A stretch of 64,000 nucleotides of DNA. Source: Jejuia rubra (GTDB lineage Bacteria > Bacteroidota > Bacteroidia > Flavobacteriales > Flavobacteriaceae). The position numbers and the translations under genes were made by a program. Shown here in pieces: positions 26,065 to 34,893 of the stretch. Location of the stretch: positions 186,001-250,000 of the forward strand of contig NZ_JBHULY010000039.1 of assembly GCF_042684665.1 (NCBI RefSeq), read 5' to 3'. Below the pieces are notes generated by a model, which was not told the origin of the DNA, made no database searches, and was given only the letters and a program-made list of their open reading frames with translations. Position 1 is the stretch's first letter. The number at the start of each line of letters is the position of its first letter.

Positions 26065-27978
26065 ATGAAACGACGAAACTTTATACAATTATCAACTTTT
26101 GCCGGTGTTGGTTTATCATTGCCAATGGCAGGATTGCTAAATGCATGCGAAAGCCATCCAGAACATTCAATCGAATTTAATAACCTAATTACAGGTTTGT
26201 TAAAAGATTGGAGTGATGGAATGCTGAAAGTCCAAATCAACAATCCGTCCAATTTAGAAGTGCATGGTGCTTTAGGTTGCCCTTCATGTTCACATATTCA
26301 CGGGCGATGTATGGATGCGGTATATCCTTTTTTGTATATGGCAGATAAAACGGGAGACCAAAAATATATTGAAGGTGCCAAATTGGTAATGCTTTGGGCC
26401 GAAAATAATGTCTCGCAGGAAGATGGCTCATGGACCGTTATCAAAAACCCAAAATCATGGAAAGGTATTACCGTGTTTGGAGCCATTGCCTTGGCAGAGG
26501 CATTGCATTACCATGGTCATGTTTTGGATGATGAAACGCATATAGCTTGGACAAACCGTTTGGAACGGGCGGGACAGTATATTTATGATACGTTTACAAT
26601 CGATTTTACAAACATCAATTACCCAGGAACTGCAGTTTACGGATTAAATTTAATAGGAGGTGTTTTAAACAGAGATGATTTTAAAGCCAAGAGTAAGACA
26701 TTAGCTTCTCAAGTAAAAGCCTATTTTACTCCAAACGAAGGCTTGCTATTTGGAGAGTGTAAAAAAAGTTCCAGTAAATTAAGCGAAAAAGGCTTGCATG
26801 GCGTAGATTTAGGATATAATGTAGAGGAAACCTTAAATAGCTTGGTAATGTATGCCCTTAAGGAAAAAGATGAAGAACTTTTACAAATATTAACAAAATC
26901 GTTAAATAGTCATTTAGAATTTATGTTACCAGACGGTGCCTGGGATAACAGTTGGGGTAACCGTATGTACAAGTGGAGTTATTGGGGAAGTAGGACCTGC
27001 GATGGTAGCCAACCCGCATTTGGAATGATGGCACATATAAATCCTGCATTTGGAACAGCGGCAGTAAAAAATACAGAACTATTGCAAAGATGTACAGCAG
27101 ACGGTTTAATTCATGGGGGCCCTGGTTTTATCGAAGCCGAAATTCCTCCTTGCGTGCACCATACGTTTACACATGCTAAACCTTTGGCGGCATTGTTAGA
27201 CCATTGGGAACATCTTCCAGAGATTAATAAGAATACTAACTTGCCAAGGTTAACCGCAGATGGGGTCAAGCATTTTAAGGATTTGGATGTGTTTTTGTTT
27301 GCAAGAGGTGATTGGAGAGGAACGGTAAGTGCTTATGACGCTGAATACCATTACAAAGAGGATTTTAGGCAAGCTTCAGGTGGTGCTTTAGGTATTTTGT
27401 ATCACAATAAAGTTGGTTTAATCTGTGCTGCGAGTATGGCAAAGTATGAGATGGTTGAAAAGAATAACCAACAAGTACAACCAGGAAAGGACATTTGTTT
27501 AACGCCTCGCATAGAAACTTTCAAAGATGATGTTTGGTATACTAATTTGTATGATTTACCAGCTACTGTGGCTTCAAAAGATGTGGATGGCGTTGTAGAT
27601 TTGGTTGCAGATGTAAAATTGAAAAATGGTAAGAGAGAGTTAGTAGAGGGAACAGCAAACGATTTTGATATTACCTATAGATGCAGTGCCAATGAAACTA
27701 CTATTTTAGCTAAAACGAATCAAGAAATCACTACTCCAACTGCTTTTGTATTACCAATTGTTTCTCCAAATAATGAAGTAGTTACAATAGTAAGTGACAC
27801 TGAAATTATAGTTCAAAAACCAGAAGGCTTAGTAACCATTAAAGCTAACGCACCAATTAAAATGAAAGCACTTGAAGGTAAAAGAACTTTTAATATGGTG
27901 CCTGGTGTAGAGGCTTTACCGTTTGAAATCTTTTTTGAAGATAGTAAAGCGATAGAGATTTCAATATTAGTTAGTTAA
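26065..27978 (+). CDS. Tat-exported lipoprotein, putative (alpha/alpha)-toroid lyase or oligosaccharide dehydratase
   Basis: A 637-aa protein I cannot assign firmly. The N-terminus is a twin-arginine signal (KRRNFIQ) ending in a lipobox (LLNAC, Cys29), so it is probably folded before export and lipid-anchored. Residues about 40-390 are helical, with cysteine- and histidine-rich segments (GCPSCSHIHGRC; CVHHTFTHAK) and tryptophan-rich stretches (NSWGNRMYKWSYWGSRTC), in the style of toroid lyases. Residues about 400-637 are beta-rich, like the C-terminal sheet domain of heparinase II/III-type enzymes. Candidates are an endo-lyase such as PL40 or the non-reducing-end ulvan oligosaccharide dehydratase described in Formosa; both are guesses from memory of such loci. 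It follows PL28 and carries its own tandem element, so it is regulated with the locus. Confidence 0.55.
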   Translation: MKRRNFIQLSTFAGVGLSLPMAGLLNACESHPEHSIEFNNLITGLLKDWSDGMLKVQINNPSNLEVHGALGCPSCSHIHGRCMDAVYPFLYMADKTGDQKYIEGAKLVMLWAENNVSQEDGSWTVIKNPKSWKGITVFGAIALAEALHYHGHVLDDETHIAWTNRLERAGQYIYDTFTIDFTNINYPGTAVYGLNLIGGVLNRDDFKAKSKTLASQVKAYFTPNEGLLFGECKKSSSKLSEKGLHGVDLGYNVEETLNSLVMYALKEKDEELLQILTKSLNSHLEFMLPDGAWDNSWGNRMYKWSYWGSRTCDGSQPAFGMMAHINPAFGTAAVKNTELLQRCTADGLIHGGPGFIEAEIPPCVHHTFTHAKPLAALLDHWEHLPEINKNTNLPRLTADGVKHFKDLDVFLFARGDWRGTVSAYDAEYHYKEDFRQASGGALGILYHNKVGLICAASMAKYEMVEKNNQQVQPGKDICLTPRIETFKDDVWYTNLYDLPATVASKDVDGVVDLVADVKLKNGKRELVEGTANDFDITYRCSANETTILAKTNQEITTPTAFVLPIVSPNNEVVTIVSDTEIIVQKPEGLVTIKANAPIKMKALEGKRTFNMVPGVEALPFEIFFEDSKAIEISILVS

Positions 27979-27985
27979 GTTGGTG

Positions 27986-28861
27986 TTAAGTTGTTTTATT
28001 TTTGAATTTACCGGGGGCTAAACCTGTTTTACGTTTAAACAGTCGGTTAAAATAATAGTCCGATTCAAAACCTAATTCAAAAGCAATTTCTTTTTGAGAT
28101 TTATCCGTCTGTAAAAGGAGTTCCTTAGCTTTTTCAATTTTCAATAATAAAAAGTATTGCAATGGCGAAGTTCCTGTTTGCTTTTTAAAATCTATTCTAA
28201 ATTTAGAGTAGCTAATACCTAATTGGGATGCCATAGCGACCAAATCTATAGTTGAATTTATGTTTTTATACATGGTTTGTTTGGCTCTCGATACAATGGA
28301 ACTAAGATGTTTTGCATTGCTACCACCAGTTTTAATATTATAAAGTTCGGCCATAAGCTGCAAACAAATACCCGAGGCTAATCTTTGGTAACCGTAGGGT
28401 TCTTCATCAAATAATTTAAAAAGCGTATTAAAGTGATTTAAAACAGAGGGTCTATTGCATTTTGAAATAATTGGGTTTTCACTATTAAAAAAACCATTCA
28501 AAAGAAATTTAGAAGCTATTTCTCCAGAAAAACCAACCCATCGTTCAGTCCAACCTGTACCTTTTTTAGGCTTGTAGCTATGCCACATCCCAGGGAACAG
28601 CAAAAACATATCGCCATCATTAACATTTATTTTTTCTGTAGCTTTACTTTGAAAAACACCCTGGCCTTTTGTAATAAGTACTAAATGAAATTCATCCAAA
28701 ATCCGACCTTCTTTCCATGTGAAATTATATTGGTCCGGATGGTCTTTTGATGGATATTCAGAGTTTTTCTCAATAACATTTCGTCCTAGATTATTTATGT
28801 AAAACCCCCAATAATCATCATTTTTAGTGGTAATAAGATATTTTCTATAACTATTTTTCAT
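27986..28861 (-). CDS. AraC-family transcriptional regulator
   Basis: A 291-aa one-component regulator, the only minus-strand gene here. Residues about 1-165 form a cupin-like sensor domain (FHLVLITKGQGVFQS; NVNDGDMFLLFPGMWHSY) and about 195-287 the two-helix-turn-helix AraC domain (IDLVAMASQLGISYSKFRIDFKKQTG, then QKEIAFELGFESDYYFNRLFKRKTG, each listed only as a region). No signal peptide or transmembrane segment is present, so it should sense a cytoplasmic sugar, perhaps rhamnose or a uronate product. It is convergent with the preceding gene (8 bp between stops) and divergent from the GH78 operon (174 bp). It is the natural local candidate to bind the tandem CAGGAYA elements, which is inference. 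Confidence 0.93.
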   Translation of the reverse strand: MKNSYRKYLITTKNDDYWGFYINNLGRNVIEKNSEYPSKDHPDQYNFTWKEGRILDEFHLVLITKGQGVFQSKATEKINVNDGDMFLLFPGMWHSYKPKKGTGWTERWVGFSGEIASKFLLNGFFNSENPIISKCNRPSVLNHFNTLFKLFDEEPYGYQRLASGICLQLMAELYNIKTGGSNAKHLSSIVSRAKQTMYKNINSTIDLVAMASQLGISYSKFRIDFKKQTGTSPLQYFLLLKIEKAKELLLQTDKSQKEIAFELGFESDYYFNRLFKRKTGLAPGKFKNKTT

Positions 28862-28875
28862 ATCATTTTGTGCAA

Positions 28876-28908
28876 CTAATATATCAATTTGTTAATTGTT
28901 TTTGACAA
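28876..28908 (-). promoter_or_regulatory. Possible promoter of the AraC regulator
   Basis: On the minus strand TATATTAG (28876-28883) resembles the Bacteroidota -7 box, and TTG at 28906-28908 lies 22 bp upstream as a possible -33. The -7 box is about 15 bp before the AraC start codon, giving a short leader. In such AT-rich DNA the match could be chance. Confidence 0.3.
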
Positions 28909-28957
28909 GAAAATAAAAGAAATTTACGTCATCTAGATTAGAATAATTGTAGGCATA

Positions 28958-28977
28958 CAGGTTTCGGCATGATGCAT
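28958..28977 (+). promoter_or_regulatory. Degenerate tandem CAGGAYA-like element upstream of the GH78 operon
   Basis: CAGGTTT at 28958 and CATGATG at 28968 keep the 10-bp period but match the consensus at only 5 of 7 positions each. TATTTTTC at 28987-28994 resembles a -7 box 12 bp downstream. Box 2 begins 68 bp before the start codon at 29036, the same geometry as the stronger copies. Confidence 0.35.
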
Positions 28978-29035
28978 TTGTAAATGTATTTTTCTAATTT
29001 ATCCATCATACTAACAAAACTAAACTTCCTTAAAA

Positions 29036-32000
29036 ATGAAAATTACACCTATCACCACTAGGTTTTCATCACTTGTAATAATTATTGCATTTTTTTCATT
29101 GGTGTCGTGCAAGTCTTCTTCAATTACTATTGAAGAATTAAAGTGCGAATACCGAACTAATCCTTTAGGTATTGACAATACAGCCCCAAGATTTAGTTGG
29201 ATTATGGTTGACGCTGAGAGATCCCGAGGGCAAAAACAAACCGCATATCAAGTCATAGTATCCAATAGTCTTGATAATCTTAAAAAGGATATTGGTAATA
29301 TTTGGGATTCTGGCAAAACAAAATCCAATCAATCAGTTAATGTGAAGTTTGAAGGAACTACTTTAGAGTCTGGAAAGCAGTATTTCTGGAAGGTAAAAGT
29401 TTGGGATAAAGATGATAGGATTTCAAACTGGAGTGAACCTGCTCATTTTTCAATGGGCATGCTAGGGGAAAGCGATTGGAAAGGAGCATGGATTTACAAA
29501 AAAGACCAAAATAAAAAAGATCATAATTGGTATAGAAAGAATTTTATTTTAGAAAAAACCCCAGAATCTGCATTCATTCATGTAGCATCTTTTGGGTATC
29601 ATGAATTGTATGTCAATGGTAAAAAAGTAGGCGATGAGGTGATGAATCCCGTAAATTCCTTTTTCAAAAAGCGCTTACCTTATCTTACCTATAACATAAA
29701 AGATTATTTGAATGAAGGAGATAATGTTATTGGTATATGGCATGCCGCAGGTTGGGCAAGATGGGGACGTGTTAAAGCTTATTTCGACCCGCCTTTTGTG
29801 TTTAAAGCTCAGGCTAATATTGATTTAGGTGAAGACAGGATTACCATAGTCTCAGATGCTTCATGGAAATGTAAAAAAAGCTACAGTTCTTATCATAGTT
29901 CTTGGGATATATTGGATTTTGGTGGTGAAATTATTGACGAACGTTTACGTGAAGACGATTGGAATACCGCTGAGTATGATGATAGTGATTGGGCAAATGC
30001 TGTTGTTTTTGATGAACCAGAAATGCAGGATGTTGGTATGGCTGATGTTAATTTAGGGCCAAAAGGCGCCATAAGAGCCCCGAGTACAGATGCTAACCCG
30101 CCCACAAGTAAAATTACAGCGACCTTAAGTGCCCAAATGGTAGAGCCTCAAGTTAAATACAAGGAGGTAAAGCCTATTGATGTTACTAAAAACGCGGAAG
30201 GCCATTATGTGATTGATATGGGTGAAAATTACACTGGCTATTTCGAAATGAATCTGTATAATGGTAAAGATGGTGATACCGTTACTTTTGAAATTGCCGA
30301 TCATAAAGACGTATCCGCATCTTGGGAACAGCGCAGTAAATACGTTTATGATAAAACTGGAACGGGACATTTTACCAATAGATTCAATCTTGCAGGAGGA
30401 CGTTACTTAACGGTTTATGGTATTAATTATATACCAGAATTGAAAGATATTAAAGGTTACGTTATAACCAACAACCGAAAACAAATAAGTCAATTTGAAA
30501 GCTCAAGTGAGTTGTTAAACAAGATTTATCAAGTAAATCTGAACACCTATATCGCCAATACCATTGATGGTATTTTGGTAGATTGCCCACATCGAGAACG
30601 ACGAGGTTGGGGAGAAGTGACCGTTGCCGCCATGTATGGCGATGCCTTACCTAATTTTGAAAGTGGCGCCTACATGATGCAATATGCCCAATTTATGCAA
30701 GATGCTCAGGCAGATGATGGAAAAATGCGAGCCGTTATTAATGGAGACGATTTTGAGTTTTTAATGTGGATGGCAAATAGTCCAATTACCATTTGGGAAA
30801 CCTATAGAATGCTAGGAGATAAAAAACTTTTAGAAAGCCATTATCCAACACTAAAAAAATGGATGCATTGGTTGTACGAGCATTCCAATTATGATTCGAA
30901 AGGAGCCTTAAAGATTGGCAAACGCGGTACACTAGAATTCCCGGGATTGGGCGATTGGTGTACACCACGAGGTAATTTTTGGACGTCGAGTAATTCTCCA
31001 GAATCCGAGCATTTTAATAATTGTGTATATGCTTTTATGTTAGAATCGGCTTTAGAAATTGCAAAAACCCTCAATAAAAAGGATGATGTAAAACTATTTT
31101 CAGACCGTTTAAAAGTACAACGAAAGGCAACACATCAAAAGATATATGACGAGCAAACTGGAAAATACGGAGAAGGGCATCAGGTCAATCAGGCTTTTGC
31201 TCTGCTTTCTGGAGTTACTCCAGAGTCGGAACAACAAAAGGTTTACGATAATTTGGTGGACCAAGTTTTATATAAATTTCCCTATTACGATACGGGTAGT
31301 TCGGGGCAAGCCCTTTACACGCGCTATTTTATTGAACATGGTGAACGCATGGATTTAATTTATGAACTGCTAAAGGATAAACGTCACCCTAGTTATGGTT
31401 ACTTTTTAGAGCAAGGAAAAACGGTGTGGCCAGAGCGTTGGTCTGCTATTGGGAACAGTCAAATTCATACCTGTTACACGGGTATTGGTGGCTATTTTAT
31501 TAAAGGTTTTGCGGGTATCAGACCAGACCCAGAGCAACCAGGAATGCAACAATTTATCGTGAAGCCTGCTCCTGTTGGTGATTTAAGCTATGTAAATGCA
31601 AGTTATCAATCGCCTTACGGTGATGTTGTATCAAATTGGAAAATTACTGATGACACGGCAACGTTTCATATTGAAATTCCTGTAAATACTTCAGCTAAAG
31701 TTTATATCCCAGCAAATGAAAAAGAATCAGTTCTTGAAGGAGGAATGAATATTGAAAGGTCTGAGGTTATTAAATATGTTGGTTCAGAGAAAAGCGATGC
31801 GGTTGGTAATTCTATCATTTTTGAAGTAGAATCAGGTAGCTATGATTTTGAAGTTGCAGAATTGCCAAAAGTAAGTTATCCAGAGCCTTTGAATAAACCA
31901 GATAATTTGGCATTAATAGGACGTATGAATGCGTCTTCAATGACTATCGATTCTGAAAAACTACCGCTTTTTGAAGCATTTCGAGCAAACGATGAAAACC

Positions 32001-32293
32001 TGGAAACGTACTGGAAGGCAAATACAAAATTTAAAGAATGGCTAGAAGTAAAATGGTTTAAACAGCAGACTTTTAATAATATAGTTATTAAAGAAAAAGG
32101 TGACAATATTTTGAGTTATAAAATTCAATATTTAGAAAATGGCAATTGGAAGGATGTAGCCAGTGATTCTAACTTAGGCTCAAATAAGAGTCATGAATTT
32201 GAGGCTGTAACTTCTACAAAATGTAGAATATATATAAAGAGTTCTAAGGACAAGCCAGCCATTTCAGAATTTAAAATCTTTCATTCAAAATGA
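29036..32293 (+). CDS. GH78 alpha-L-rhamnosidase lipoprotein with C-terminal discoidin-like domain
   Basis: A 1085-aa enzyme with a lipoprotein signal (LVSC, Cys25). Domain order: GH78 N-terminal Ig-like domain (about 35-140), jelly-roll sugar-binding domains (about 150-470), (alpha/alpha)6 catalytic barrel (about 490-840), a C-terminal beta domain, and a discoidin/F5-8C-like domain (about 945-1085). Asp516 and Glu521 in DCPHRE match the catalytic residues of GH78. The usual aspartate seven positions after that glutamate (GWxGD) is absent, because the segment reads GWGEV with one residue fewer. The other GH78 catalytic-region segment is TVWPERWSAIGNSQIHTCY. It heads a run of GH78, GH78, GH59-like and GH78 genes, and its closest relative in the window is the gene at 37234. 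Confidence 0.9.
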   Translation: MKITPITTRFSSLVIIIAFFSLVSCKSSSITIEELKCEYRTNPLGIDNTAPRFSWIMVDAERSRGQKQTAYQVIVSNSLDNLKKDIGNIWDSGKTKSNQSVNVKFEGTTLESGKQYFWKVKVWDKDDRISNWSEPAHFSMGMLGESDWKGAWIYKKDQNKKDHNWYRKNFILEKTPESAFIHVASFGYHELYVNGKKVGDEVMNPVNSFFKKRLPYLTYNIKDYLNEGDNVIGIWHAAGWARWGRVKAYFDPPFVFKAQANIDLGEDRITIVSDASWKCKKSYSSYHSSWDILDFGGEIIDERLREDDWNTAEYDDSDWANAVVFDEPEMQDVGMADVNLGPKGAIRAPSTDANPPTSKITATLSAQMVEPQVKYKEVKPIDVTKNAEGHYVIDMGENYTGYFEMNLYNGKDGDTVTFEIADHKDVSASWEQRSKYVYDKTGTGHFTNRFNLAGGRYLTVYGINYIPELKDIKGYVITNNRKQISQFESSSELLNKIYQVNLNTYIANTIDGILVDCPHRERRGWGEVTVAAMYGDALPNFESGAYMMQYAQFMQDAQADDGKMRAVINGDDFEFLMWMANSPITIWETYRMLGDKKLLESHYPTLKKWMHWLYEHSNYDSKGALKIGKRGTLEFPGLGDWCTPRGNFWTSSNSPESEHFNNCVYAFMLESALEIAKTLNKKDDVKLFSDRLKVQRKATHQKIYDEQTGKYGEGHQVNQAFALLSGVTPESEQQKVYDNLVDQVLYKFPYYDTGSSGQALYTRYFIEHGERMDLIYELLKDKRHPSYGYFLEQGKTVWPERWSAIGNSQIHTCYTGIGGYFIKGFAGIRPDPEQPGMQQFIVKPAPVGDLSYVNASYQSPYGDVVSNWKITDDTATFHIEIPVNTSAKVYIPANEKESVLEGGMNIERSEVIKYVGSEKSDAVGNSIIFEVESGSYDFEVAELPKVSYPEPLNKPDNLALIGRMNASSMTIDSEKLPLFEAFRANDENLETYWKANTKFKEWLEVKWFKQQTFNNIVIKEKGDNILSYKIQYLENGNWKDVASDSNLGSNKSHEFEAVTSTKCRIYIKSSKDKPAISEFKIFHSK

Positions 32294-32316
32294 AATAATA
32301 GTATTAAAGCCTTGAT

Positions 32317-34848
32317 ATGAAAAACATTAAAGTGTATTCAATTCTACTACTTGTCTTTGGGGCAATATATTTACTATTCGCACAGGAAACAGGTGTTGTA
32401 ATTACATCCCAAATTGTTGGTGAAATTCACAAAAAACATGACGACGTCAAAGTTTTAATCAATTGGGAAAATGCAAAATGGATTGGCTACACCAAGGACA
32501 ATCGCCCAGAAAAGTGGGCATCGAGAGAACTTATGCGTAACCAACCTCCAATGAATATTAATTTGTGGGAGCCGACTGAAGAGGACTTAAAAGTGACTAG
32601 ACGAAAAACACACCCATCAGTGCTTTTAAGAAAATCGTTTTCAATTTCAAAGGATATTGCATCGGCGCAAATCGCAGTTTGTGGGCTAGGACTTTATGAG
32701 CTCTATTTAAACGGTAAAAAAGTTGGAGACCGCGTGCTGGACCCTGCTCAAACCTCATACGATAAGCGGGCTTTTTATGTGCGTCATGATATTACAGAAA
32801 CGATTAGTGAAAACAATAGTGTGGGATTAATGCTGGGCAATGGGTTTTATGGGCAAAATATGGCATTTTGGCCAGGACTTGCTTATGGAAAACCCAGAGC
32901 AATTTTGGTACTAGATATACTCTACAAAGACAGGACTAAAGAACAAATTGTAACCGATGAAAGCTGGAAGGCACATGGTAGTCCAATACTTTTTGATAAT
33001 ATTTACTTAGGTGAAACTTATGATGCACGAGCGGAGTTGAGCGATTGGAGTACCTTTAAGTTTGATGATACCTCATGGGAAACTTCAGAAATAATGAAAG
33101 CACCAACGCATAATTTATTGGAGCAGGATTTAGAGCCCATGCGGAAAATTAGACCAATTAAACCCATTGCTGTAAGGAAAGCAGAAAAGGGTTGGATATT
33201 GGATATGGGACAAAACATGACGGGTTGGTTGGCCATTTCTGTAAAAGAGAAAGAAGGTACTGTTGTAAAAATGCGTTTTGCTGAACATCTCATGCCCGAT
33301 AAACAAAATATAGACCCCGCATCAACTGGGATTCACGTAACTGGAAATACGCAAACCGATGTATATATCTGTAAGGGTGATGGAACTGAAACTTGGGAAC
33401 CCCGTTTTACCTATCATGCCTTTCGATATGTTCAAATTGAAGGGTTAAGTAAAGAACCAGATTTAAGTCAATTTACGGGTTGGCTGGTACGCACAGATGC
33501 AGAACGTATAGGAACTTTTAAATGTTCAGACCCATTAATAAACAAGTTTTACGACGTGTCCATGTGGACTATCGAAGATAATATTCAAGGCTTGTTAAGT
33601 GATTGTCCGCACCGCGAACGTTGTGCGTGGATGGGCGATGCTTATGTGGTGGCAGAAGCCGCTAGTTTTAATTTCGATTTAAAGCGCTTGTGGCAAAAAA
33701 CATCTTCAGATATGGAAACAGTTTTAGGGGTGTCTAAAGCACATTTTAAAGACCCTTTTCCTTATGATTCGCGCGCGCCGTCTAATATTTCCGTTGGAAA
33801 ACGTCTCTGTTTACAAGCGCGACCGGATTGGGGAGCTGCCACTATTATGGTACCATGGTTTTCGTATGTGTATTATGGCGATAAGACCATTATTGAAGGT
33901 GCTTGGGATATGATGGAAGGTTGGATGGCTTACCTGGATGAAAAGGTACAAGAATATGGGATTATTAATGGCGGATTTGGGGATTGGTGCCCACCTGGAG
34001 GTAATCCCGAAATGGATACACCACCCGCATTGACGTCAACTGCACTATATTATCAGTCTTTAGTGTCTATGGAAAAAATGGCACTGGTTTTAGGAAAAAG
34101 AGAAGCCGCTAATAATTATGCTGAAAAAGCGAAATTGGTAAAGACCGCTTTTAATCAAACTTTTTTTAATGCAGAAACTAAGTCATACGGCTCACAAACA
34201 GGTAATGCATTTGCATTGTATTCTGGTTTGGTTCCTGAAGGTTTAGAGCAGTTGGTTGCCGATAATTTGGCAAGCCTTATCATGAAAGATAAAAATGGAC
34301 ATTACAGTACGGGTATTTTTGGTCATCGTCCCTTATATACCTTGTTGAATGATTACGGACATGATGCTGTGACAAAGCACTTATGGAGTATTACCGATTA
34401 TCCGAGTTTGGGATTTATGACCGAGGAACACGATTTAACCGTATGGCCAGAAGGTGTTAGCAATTGGGACAAAAAGGAGCGGTATTATAGACATTCATTT
34501 AACCACCCAATGCAAAGTGGGTTCGCCGCTTCATTTCATGAAAGTTTAGGAGGTATAAGGCCTAACGAAGATTTTCCAGGATTTGAGCGATTTATTTTAA
34601 TGCCAACTTTTTTATCAGGCTTGCAATGGTGTGAAGTCACACATAAATCACCCAGAGGTAGAATTGTAAGCTCTTGGAAAAAGAATAATGACCAAATTGA
34701 ATGGTTAATAACTGTTCCAAAAACGTTAACAGCCATGGTGCAATTGCCTCATTTTAAAGCGAAACAGATTCTACTAAACAATGAAAGTATTACAAACAAT
34801 ACATTTAAGTTGAAATCAGGAAAACATATTGTAATCATTAATCTGTAG
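32317..34848 (+). CDS. GH78 alpha-L-rhamnosidase lacking the N-terminal Ig domain
   Basis: An 843-aa GH78 enzyme with a Sec signal (LLFAQ) rather than a lipobox, so it is probably periplasmic or released. It begins directly with the jelly-roll region (CGLGLYELYLNGKKVGDRVLDPA, about 132-153) and lacks the N-terminal Ig-like domain found in the other three GH78 proteins here. The catalytic segment is canonical: Asp429, Glu434 and Asp441 in DCPHRERCAWMGD. The late active-site region reads LTVWPEGVSNWD and SFNHPMQSGF. It removes alpha-L-rhamnose from oligosaccharide ends. The missing Ig-like domain appears instead on the next gene. It lies 23 bp after the first GH78, in one apparent transcript. 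Confidence 0.9.
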   Translation: MKNIKVYSILLLVFGAIYLLFAQETGVVITSQIVGEIHKKHDDVKVLINWENAKWIGYTKDNRPEKWASRELMRNQPPMNINLWEPTEEDLKVTRRKTHPSVLLRKSFSISKDIASAQIAVCGLGLYELYLNGKKVGDRVLDPAQTSYDKRAFYVRHDITETISENNSVGLMLGNGFYGQNMAFWPGLAYGKPRAILVLDILYKDRTKEQIVTDESWKAHGSPILFDNIYLGETYDARAELSDWSTFKFDDTSWETSEIMKAPTHNLLEQDLEPMRKIRPIKPIAVRKAEKGWILDMGQNMTGWLAISVKEKEGTVVKMRFAEHLMPDKQNIDPASTGIHVTGNTQTDVYICKGDGTETWEPRFTYHAFRYVQIEGLSKEPDLSQFTGWLVRTDAERIGTFKCSDPLINKFYDVSMWTIEDNIQGLLSDCPHRERCAWMGDAYVVAEAASFNFDLKRLWQKTSSDMETVLGVSKAHFKDPFPYDSRAPSNISVGKRLCLQARPDWGAATIMVPWFSYVYYGDKTIIEGAWDMMEGWMAYLDEKVQEYGIINGGFGDWCPPGGNPEMDTPPALTSTALYYQSLVSMEKMALVLGKREAANNYAEKAKLVKTAFNQTFFNAETKSYGSQTGNAFALYSGLVPEGLEQLVADNLASLIMKDKNGHYSTGIFGHRPLYTLLNDYGHDAVTKHLWSITDYPSLGFMTEEHDLTVWPEGVSNWDKKERYYRHSFNHPMQSGFAASFHESLGGIRPNEDFPGFERFILMPTFLSGLQWCEVTHKSPRGRIVSSWKKNNDQIEWLITVPKTLTAMVQLPHFKAKQILLNNESITNNTFKLKSGKHIVIINL

Positions 34849-34893
34849 TAGAACATTGCTTTAATTGAATTATAAATTTTTAATGACTGTAAA

